Positions 33,058-38,725 of a stretch of 38,725 nt of DNA are shown in pieces. The position numbers and the translations under genes were made by a program. Location of the stretch: IMG/VR virus record IMGVR_UViG_3300025011_000097, positions 1 to 38,725 of that record. The stretch is one strand, 5' to 3'. The notes under the pieces were generated by a model. It saw only the letters and a list, made by a program, of their open reading frames with translations, had not been told where the DNA came from and did not search any database. This DNA comes from a virus. Every line of letters begins with the position of its first letter. Position 1 is the first letter of the stretch.

Positions 33058-33086
33058 ATCATAACATGGCTTATTTATAATGTAAA
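33058..33086 (-). promoter_or_regulatory. candidate late promoter
   Basis: On the minus strand TTTACA (plus 33081-33086) and TATGAT (33058-33063) are separated by 17 bp. It lies in the AT-rich gap after the ArpU-like gene and points into the packaging and structural operon. Similar GATAATA sequences on both sides could bind a regulator. Confidence 0.5.
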
Positions 33087-33131
33087 TCTCAACTTATTAT
33101 CATGGTTGTCAAGTGCCTTCAACCCCCCCCC

Positions 33132-33671
33132 CTAAAGCCCTAACCGCAAGCCATCCACACCAAAAACCATAACACTAAGCTCTTCAATCATATCATTTTT
33201 CCACCGGTAAACTGATGCCTCGCTACAATGTAGTTCCGCAGCTATAATCTGAACTCTTTCCTTCCATGGCATTAAACTTTTAAAGGGATCTAAGTAGAGT
33301 TTTTCGATGACAGCATATTTTTCGGGTTGTCCCATATCTACCATCCTTGTCCTAAGCGCCGCCAACGACACTTCCACTTGCGTGACCATAATCAAGGTTC
33401 GTATTCTTCCACGCCTTACTGCATAGATGATGACATCCTCCATGTCTGTTTCTTCGAAGTTGTAAGTTTCCAGATCATCTTTTGTAGCTTTATCCCGCGC
33501 AAGCTCAAAATGTTCGATAAGGTTCAGATATTTCTTTAAGAGTAATTCGGTGTTATGAAATCTGTTTTTACGTACTCTCATCCGCTCCTCGTTCTTCTGG
33601 AGCTTAAGCGCTTCGACGGCAGCTGCTGTGGCTATCTCATGTATATTGACTGTACCGAGTTTTTTACCCAT
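33132..33671 (-). CDS. ArpU/RinA-like late transcription regulator
   Basis: 179 aa. The N-terminal and middle parts are charged helices (LLLKKYLNLIEHFELARDKATKDD); the C terminus carries a sigma-70 region-4-like HTH (VQIIAAELHCSEASVYRWKNDMIEEL). This plan and the position immediately before the terminase genes fit the ArpU/RinA/LtrA group of activators that turn on late phage genes. The gap after it contains the candidate late promoter. A run of ten C (plus strand) borders its stop codon. Confidence 0.75.
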   Translation of the reverse strand: MGKKLGTVNIHEIATAAAVEALKLQKNEERMRVRKNRFHNTELLLKKYLNLIEHFELARDKATKDDLETYNFEETDMEDVIIYAVRRGRIRTLIMVTQVEVSLAALRTRMVDMGQPEKYAVIEKLYLDPFKSLMPWKERVQIIAAELHCSEASVYRWKNDMIEELSVMVFGVDGLRLGL

Positions 33672-33686
33672 TGGGAGTTCACCTCC

Positions 33687-33791
33687 TTATCCACACTGAC
33701 TCCACCCACAAGCTTGATCAGGACACTGAACGCATCCGCCTGTGTGTATTACTGTTAATCCGCAACAAGGGCAGGATTTATCGTCGTTCAT
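33687..33791 (-). CDS. small zinc-ribbon protein (34 aa)
   Basis: ATG at 33791 with GGAGGT 5 bp before it. The product has CPCCG near the start and CVQC and CGWSQC further on, a pattern of paired cysteines that would bind zinc. Its start overlaps the end of the 55-aa gene upstream. Such mini zinc ribbons are common in Gram-positive phages, function unknown. A longer frame from 33872 is less likely. Confidence 0.6.
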   Translation of the reverse strand: MNDDKSCPCCGLTVIHTGGCVQCPDQACGWSQCG

Positions 33792-33945
33792 CTTGTACCT
33801 CCACCTCCAATGGACAATGTCCGTGGCAATCAACCAAAACGGGGTTCGCTTTGTTTTCACGACATCCCTCATTGCACGATTCGTTTTTGCAATACTCGTC
33901 TTGGCAGGTATTACATTTACAGGTGATACACTCCTGATATTTCAT
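33778..33945 (-). CDS. cysteine-rich small protein (55 aa)
   Basis: ATG at 33945, just after the dUTPase stop. It has nine cysteines in 55 residues (positions about 6, 9, 11, 14, 19, 24, 28, 40, 44) and two histidines between the last two, with no signal peptide, so it probably binds a metal in the cytoplasm. The C terminus is acidic. It overlaps the 34-aa zinc-ribbon gene by 14 bp. No family recognised. Confidence 0.65.
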   Translation of the reverse strand: MKYQECITCKCNTCQDEYCKNESCNEGCRENKANPVLVDCHGHCPLEVEVQDERR

Positions 33946-33947
33946 CC

Positions 33948-34388
33948 TCAAAACCTCCCAGTCGAACCGAAACCGTCAACGCCTCGATCTGTCTCTGATA
34001 GTTCTCCAACTCTGGCGAAACAAGCTGTCAGGCAAGGAATAATTACCAATTGTGCCAGTCTTTCATAGGGCTCGATTATTACGGTCTTATCGGTCACGTT
34101 TACAACGACTAGATGGATCTCGCCTCGGTAGTTCGCATCGATGGTTCCAGAGATTGTTAACTTACCGTCGACGGCTGCCCCGCTTCTAGGCCTTACGTCT
34201 CCAACAAAACCTTCGGGTATCTCGACGGCGACGCCTGTCGGGATTTTAACAGTTTTCTCTGAGTGTAGAAGTATTGGTTGATCGATCCTTGCTCGAAGAT
34301 CTGCCCCCGCGTCATCTGGGTATTTTCTTGATGGTTCAAAGACTGGGTGATCAGTATTTATAAGTTTATAATTAACGATTACTCTCAA
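33948..34388 (-). CDS. dut: dUTP diphosphatase (trimeric dUTPase)
   Basis: 146 aa with all five motifs of the trimeric family: DAGADLRA (26-33), RPRSGAAV (66-73), GTIDANYRGEI (81-91), ERLAQLVI (109-116) and RGVDGFGSTG (135-144). It hydrolyses dUTP to dUMP and pyrophosphate, keeping uracil out of phage DNA. TTG start with GAGGTGACC before it; it overlaps the SNF2 gene. Confidence 0.96.
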   Translation of the reverse strand: MRVIVNYKLINTDHPVFEPSRKYPDDAGADLRARIDQPILLHSEKTVKIPTGVAVEIPEGFVGDVRPRSGAAVDGKLTISGTIDANYRGEIHLVVVNVTDKTVIIEPYERLAQLVIIPCLTACFARVGELSETDRGVDGFGSTGRF

Positions 34389-35767
34389 GATTGGTCACCT
34401 CTCACTTTCTCGATTCTGGCTTTTACCGCGAACATCAAGGCGTCCTGTCCAGCGGCTTTTCTCTCTAGGGCTTCCACCGCGTCCTCGTCAATAGTCCCCT
34501 CTGCTACCAGTCGCATGATCACGATCCGTCTCGTCTGCCCTTGCCGGTGTACTCTGGCATTCGCTTGCTGGTCTTCTTCCAGGCTCCATATTTGATCAAA
34601 CCAGACAACCGTCTGACAACTCGACTCTTGGAGATTGAGGCCATGACCGGCACTCTTTGGGTGCAGTAGCAGCAAGGGTATTTTATCGTTGTTCCAGTCT
34701 GCGATATCTTGACTCCCGTCTTTGCCTTTTCGCAGGATCTGCGCTTTCGGGAAACGTTCTTGGATCCGGGATAACGAGTGCTTGAAGTTGTAAAACACCA
34801 TGACCGGCTTACCGTTTGCCGCCTCGATTATGTCCTCCAGTGCGTCCAGCTTGGCGTTATGGATCTGCTTGACTCCTCGCTCCTCGTCGTAGACTGCTCC
34901 GGAGGCCATCTGCAAAAGTTTGTTTGACAGCACTGCTGCGGTAAGGGCAACAACGTCCGCGTCCATATATGGCAGTAACATATCTTTCTCCAGCTTTTTA
35001 TACAGCTCCCGTGCTGGCTCGGATAGTTTGATTGGGACAACGCGGTCAATTCGTTCAGGCAACTCCAGCCAGTCCTCGGACTTCATGCTGACCGCGATAT
35101 CTGATATGGCATCGTAGATCCGCTGCTCTGCCTCCTGCTTTTCCTTCCACTCGTAAACCACGTGCCCGCTTCTGGCTCCAGGGGTAAAATAATGATCCCG
35201 GTAACTCGTGATTGTCTTGCCTAAACGATCCCCCTGGTCAAGTAGGTATATCTCTGGCCAAAGGTCCATTAGACCATTGGGTGCTGGTGTGCCGGTTAAT
35301 CCGATCACCCGTTTCATCAGTGGCCGCACTCGACGCAACGCTCGGAATCGCTTAGACTGGCCATTCTTAAAACTGGATAGCTCGTCGATCACGACCGTGT
35401 CAAAGTTCCAGGCAGTACCCAGCTCACTCACTAACCACTCGACGTTCTCTCTGTTGATCACCCAGATATCAGCATCAGCCTTTAGGGCTTTTCTTCGTGC
35501 CACTGCGGATCCTAACACTTTACTGATCCGCAGGTGCTGCAGATGGTCCCATTTCTCGGTCTCTCGTGCCCACGTGTCATCTGCTACCCTCAGCGGTGCG
35601 ATGACCAGGACTCTAGTCGCATCGTAATAGTCGTTCAACAGTAGATCGATCGCGGTCAAGGTGCTCACAGTTTTGCCCAAACCCATTTCTAGCAAGAGGG
35701 CTATATAAGGCGTGTCCAATATTCGTTGGGTGGCGTAATCCTGGTATTGATGTGCGTTATACTTCAC
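34385..35767 (-). CDS. SNF2-family DEAD-like helicase
   Basis: 460 aa with the helicase motifs in order: Walker A EMGLGKT (27-33), motif II DELS (128-131), motif III LTGTPAPN (157-164) and motif VI QANARVHRQGQTRRI. It is the short phage form of SNF2 ATPases, found next to VRR-NUC and VirE-like genes in many Firmicutes phages; it probably remodels DNA during replication. No extra nuclease domain. Confidence 0.93.
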   Translation of the reverse strand: MKYNAHQYQDYATQRILDTPYIALLLEMGLGKTVSTLTAIDLLLNDYYDATRVLVIAPLRVADDTWARETEKWDHLQHLRISKVLGSAVARRKALKADADIWVINRENVEWLVSELGTAWNFDTVVIDELSSFKNGQSKRFRALRRVRPLMKRVIGLTGTPAPNGLMDLWPEIYLLDQGDRLGKTITSYRDHYFTPGARSGHVVYEWKEKQEAEQRIYDAISDIAVSMKSEDWLELPERIDRVVPIKLSEPARELYKKLEKDMLLPYMDADVVALTAAVLSNKLLQMASGAVYDEERGVKQIHNAKLDALEDIIEAANGKPVMVFYNFKHSLSRIQERFPKAQILRKGKDGSQDIADWNNDKIPLLLLHPKSAGHGLNLQESSCQTVVWFDQIWSLEEDQQANARVHRQGQTRRIVIMRLVAEGTIDEDAVEALERKAAGQDALMFAVKARIEKVRGDQS

Positions 35768-36042
35768 TCGCTCACCTCGATTATGAATTGGTCGATGTCT
35801 TCATCCGAGTCGATCTTGTAAACTCGGTGCCCAAGTTTCCGTAGGATCTTTGCCCATCTTTTCTGTAGGGGCTCTAGTGGTTTACCTGGTGCTTTCATTT
35901 CGACGTATATCGTTCGTCCTCCCGGGAGAATTACCAATCGATCATTCACTCCACGGTTTCCTGGTGAAACGAATTTAGGTGCTATTCCTCCGATCCGTTT
36001 GACCTCATTAACCAAACGGTGCTCCAGTTTTGATTCTCTCAA
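35764..36042 (-). CDS. VRR-NUC domain nuclease
   Basis: 92 aa from a TTG at 36042 (GAGGTGG 6 nt upstream); a longer frame to 36099 has no good site. PD-(D/E)XK-type residues: D34 (GVNDRLVI), E48 and K50 (YVEMKA), with Q60. This small form of the VRR-NUC fold is typical of phage replication modules beside SNF2 helicases. It probably cleaves branched DNA. Confidence 0.9.
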   Translation of the reverse strand: MRESKLEHRLVNEVKRIGGIAPKFVSPGNRGVNDRLVILPGGRTIYVEMKAPGKPLEPLQKRWAKILRKLGHRVYKIDSDEDIDQFIIEVSE

Positions 36043-36340
36043 GTAACCCACCTCTTGAATAATTTGTTTAGATGATCTCGCGCACGCGTATATGTGCATA
36101 AATGTGCGTTAGCATAGGGGCGCATAGGGATTACCCTTTACTATGTTCCTATGCTCTTTTACTTTTATCTTATATAGGGTAATTTGCTGATACATCTGAT
36201 ACAATACCAGTCAATGCCTTGGTGCTACTTGGTTTATGGTGTATCAGATAGGTTATTTTATCTGATACATTACTGATATTTCTGTTACATTTTGTGTATC
36301 AGATGTATCAGATAAGTATCAGTAAATTTATAATCATCTG
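36043..36340. repeat. iteron-like repeat region between replication genes
   Basis: No gene is present. From 36187 to 36344 there are about ten copies of the octamer TCTGATAC or its complement GTATCAGA, some with one change, in both orientations. Examples are 36195-36202, 36241-36248, 36261-36268, 36296-36303, 36305-36312 and 36316-36323. Further left, AGCATAGG (36111-36118) and CCTATGCT (36148-36155) form an inverted repeat, and GTGC repeats occur near 36080-36110. The region is AT-rich with possible promoter sequence. It looks like a replication origin or a multi-site regulator-binding region. Confidence 0.7.
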
Positions 36341-38680
36341 TTACACTCTTTCGAAGGCCGTTTGCAGTCCATAACTCGGTATACGTGCTCTTCCTTTTCG
36401 CTCTTTCCAACCAGGTATGCGCCGCAAGATATTGCAAATTTCTCTGGCCTCCCATGGTCTCATTGACCCTGTTTTGTTATGCAAGCATTCCGCCCAAACC
36501 TGGGAAGCGCATACGCGATTCCGGAGTTGTTTTTCTTCTGATTCCTCTCCCCACTCATCTTCTATGGGAGACTCTAGCCATTCTTGGATTAGTCCAACAC
36601 GCGGATCGTCCTCCATGTGAAGGCCTTGTATACGTTCGGCATCGTTAATAACCTCTGGAGATAACGTAAGAACCTCACCATCCCAGTATGCTTGTAAAAC
36701 TTCCGCCCATATCTGTCCGATTTCATACTCAGAAAGATCAGTAAAGACACTTTTAGTTCGTTCATCCGGTTCTACCACAACCGGCCAAAATCTGCGGTTC
36801 CCTGTTGGGTCCTTTAAAAAATCCATATTGTTGGTAGTACCGAAAAACACGCATTTGCGTGGAAAATCTGTAATGACTCGATCGTAAGCAACCCTGTACT
36901 TATCACTACGTTTCGTGATGAACTGTTTGATCTCATCGACTTCGGTCTTATTCATACCGGCTAACTCCCCGAACTCGAAGATCCATGCCGACTGGAGATG
37001 CTCTCCTGCTTCTTTGGTGTCAAACTTTTTAAGAGAATCACTAAACCAGCGCCTTGCTAACATCTGAATGATCGTGCTTTTACCGGCTCCTTGGGGACCT
37101 ACCAAAACCAGCATATAGTCAAATTTGCATCCCGGTTCATAAAGTCTTTTGACCGCCGCGATGAACATCTTCCGTGTTACTTCCTTTACATAATTAGAGT
37201 CTTCTGCTCCTAAGTAATCTATGAAAAGGCGATCGATGCGTGGGGATCTGTCCCACTCTTGGGATTCAAGGTATTCGATGATTGGGTGAAACTTGTTAAC
37301 GTGTGCCACCTCCGTAAAGGCATTCTTAATGGTCGTTCCTGATTTGATCTCGTAAGTCTTACCGAACCAGTGCTCTAGCCGTCTATCATCCGCCCCAAGC
37401 CACGGTTCATAATCTTCAAAAGGTCTCTCTCGGATCCTCCAAGGCAAGGGTTTCCTGATAACCTCTGTATTACCGAATGCGTCATAAGCTAGAACACCCT
37501 TGAACGGTCCATTGCTTAGGATGACCTCCGCATTCTTGGCTGAGGACAAAGGGAACCCATTTCTCTCATTCATTTTTAATTGGTCTATCCAGTCAGCGTC
37601 GGGTTCCTTTTCGCCATCAGGCTCAGATTCAGTTCCTGCAAAGTCTTCAGATAACTCAGATAAACGTTCACGTTTTACTTTTCCGTCTTGTGTGGCAAAT
37701 GCGACCATCGCGGTATGGCTTGGCAACTTATCGATGTTGGTCTTCTCACTCGCCCGATCATCCAGTTTCCCGAACTTGTGCAGCCGGACTAGGTCAAAGG
37801 CATTGACCTCTCTGCCACTACATGGATCGCTCTCATGATGGGAGTAGGCGAATGTGTCCTCGTCATACACGACCAATCCGCCGAAGCTACTGGAGCCAAC
37901 GTGAGTATACCGTGTAAGTCCATCGTCTACCGGATCATACGTGTCTGGTAGGAAGGTATCAATAGCCTCACTGATGGAGTAGCAGCGGCAAAAGGCCCCT
38001 ACTACTCCCAGCTTGGTTTTAGGGTCTTCCATGCGCTTAGACGTTTGCCGTTGGGCCTTATCATCAGTATGACGTGGCCACTGGAGAGGATCCCGCCAGT
38101 CGGCATATTCTGAGAGTATACCGTCCACATCTAAGTGATCTCCATCGTAAACATCCAGTAAGGGATCCGCATCTTTCGAGCAGCTCGGGAGATACATGAG
38201 CCGGTGAACATCGAACGTTGTTTTATCGAAATACTCCATACCGATTTGCTCTGCCAATTTACGACTAACCGCTGCATATTCGTCGGGGTTCATAGCACGA
38301 TTAACCGGCACGAGTAAGCGGTATTTTGGATTCTCTGGCCTGTAGCTATGCGTGGAATAGATTACGTAAGCCGTCCCCCCTAACACCAGCTCAGCAGCGA
38401 ACGTAAAGCCATCGTCAGCATGATCCACGTCTAAAGTGATAAGACTACGAGTATCAACGTTTTCTTTTTTACGTCGACCACCACGAACAAGTCCACCGAC
38501 GAACGCCGGGCCGTCTTTGACTTTGCCACGCGCGATATTGTGCATCTTGTCATACTGGGCCATCGTCTCGGACGTTCGTCTGACCTTTTTTAGCCGATCG
38601 ACGAACTCATCCCAGGTTAGATATTCAGGCTTCCAGTTCGTGTCCGCCCGGTGTTTACCGAAGCTAATGTCTAGTTCCAT
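36341..38680 (-). CDS. primase-helicase (AEP-like primase plus VirE-type ATPase)
   Basis: 779 aa. The N-terminal part looks like an archaeo-eukaryotic primase: LITLDVDHADD (Asp84, Asp86), YSTHSYR (S-x-H around 109-111) and TTFDVHRLMYLPS (Asp157). The C-terminal part is the virulence-associated-E-type helicase, with Walker A GPQGAGKST (528-536), IFEFGEL as Walker B, and TNNMDFLKDPTGNRRFWPV. It would prime and unwind phage DNA. GAGAGGTGAT precedes the ATG. The repeat region follows directly after its stop. Confidence 0.93.
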   Translation of the reverse strand: MELDISFGKHRADTNWKPEYLTWDEFVDRLKKVRRTSETMAQYDKMHNIARGKVKDGPAFVGGLVRGGRRKKENVDTRSLITLDVDHADDGFTFAAELVLGGTAYVIYSTHSYRPENPKYRLLVPVNRAMNPDEYAAVSRKLAEQIGMEYFDKTTFDVHRLMYLPSCSKDADPLLDVYDGDHLDVDGILSEYADWRDPLQWPRHTDDKAQRQTSKRMEDPKTKLGVVGAFCRCYSISEAIDTFLPDTYDPVDDGLTRYTHVGSSSFGGLVVYDEDTFAYSHHESDPCSGREVNAFDLVRLHKFGKLDDRASEKTNIDKLPSHTAMVAFATQDGKVKRERLSELSEDFAGTESEPDGEKEPDADWIDQLKMNERNGFPLSSAKNAEVILSNGPFKGVLAYDAFGNTEVIRKPLPWRIRERPFEDYEPWLGADDRRLEHWFGKTYEIKSGTTIKNAFTEVAHVNKFHPIIEYLESQEWDRSPRIDRLFIDYLGAEDSNYVKEVTRKMFIAAVKRLYEPGCKFDYMLVLVGPQGAGKSTIIQMLARRWFSDSLKKFDTKEAGEHLQSAWIFEFGELAGMNKTEVDEIKQFITKRSDKYRVAYDRVITDFPRKCVFFGTTNNMDFLKDPTGNRRFWPVVVEPDERTKSVFTDLSEYEIGQIWAEVLQAYWDGEVLTLSPEVINDAERIQGLHMEDDPRVGLIQEWLESPIEDEWGEESEEKQLRNRVCASQVWAECLHNKTGSMRPWEAREICNILRRIPGWKERKGRARIPSYGLQTAFERV

Positions 38681-38693
38681 TGGTTATCACCTC

Positions 38694-38725
38694 TCATGCC
38701 AGCAGATCGTCGAACTCGATCTCCT
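38694..38725 (-). CDS. 3' end of an upstream gene (partial)
   Basis: The last codons of a minus-strand frame entering the window, ending EIEFDDLLA and stop, 13 bp before the primase-helicase start. It is probably another gene of the replication module, such as a DUF2815-type or polymerase gene, but too little is visible to identify it. Confidence 0.5.
   Translation of the reverse strand, partial: EIEFDDLLA

Noticed and set aside
33123-33132. Run of ten C residues at the end of the ArpU-like gene, as a possible phase-variation tract.
   Set aside because: It lies essentially after the coding part (the last C belongs to the stop codon), so length change would not switch the protein. It may also be a sequencing-sensitive homopolymer.
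36187-36344. CRISPR array in the repeat-rich region.
   Set aside because: The repeats are only 8 bp, in both orientations and irregularly spaced; no spacers of constant length and no cas genes are present.

Overview
This window is most likely a prophage or phage genome of a Gram-positive, Clostridia/Bacillus-type bacterium, next to a short stretch of other accessory DNA. The host assignment rests on strong AGGAGG-type ribosome binding sites, a PBSX-like (xkd) tail gene order and Firmicutes-type lysis and replication genes. A Peptococcaceae-like host would fit, but the sequence does not prove it. The structural genes describe a contractile-tailed (myovirus-type) particle.

Layout. Positions 1-3170 carry plus-strand genes: the 3' part of a HerA/VirD4-like ATPase, small unknown genes, a KOW-like protein, and a tiny HTH repressor facing a divergent promoter/operator region. 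A strong intrinsic terminator at about 3196-3222 closes the phage side. From 38725 down to 3255 every gene is on the minus strand. In transcription order this is replication (primase-helicase, VRR-NUC nuclease, SNF2 helicase, dUTPase), two tiny Cys-rich proteins and an ArpU/RinA-like late regulator. A candidate late promoter with a leader terminator follows, then packaging (terS, terL), portal, MuF, scaffold, decoration and capsid genes, then head-tail connectors, tail sheath, tube, chaperones, tape measure, baseplate and fibre genes. A diversity-generating retroelement (DGR) comes next, and the lysis cassette (holin, bifunctional endolysin, second holin) is last.

The most interesting system is the complete DGR at 5978-8975, in the classic order target, avd, template repeat (TR), reverse transcriptase (RT). 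The RT has the DGR signature IGNLTSQ and the catalytic YMDD. The target is a C-type-lectin/FGE-fold tail protein whose last ~37 residues are a variable repeat (VR). TR and VR align over 110 bp without gaps, and all 8 differences in the upstream part of VR fall on coding-strand adenines. The phage can therefore be expected to retarget its tail tip by mutagenic retrohoming.

Other notable points are a textbook -1 frameshift site (A AAA AAC) joining the two tail chaperone frames, and a membrane-protein moron with its own promoter, flanking inverted repeat and terminator, placed between the chaperones and the tape measure. There is also an iteron-like array of TCTGATAC octamers between the primase-helicase and nuclease genes, three tandem 12-mers inside terS (a possible pac site), and several terminator-like hairpins inside one long late operon, which suggests antitermination. 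No integrase, att site, tRNA, CRISPR array or insertion sequence was recognised in the window.
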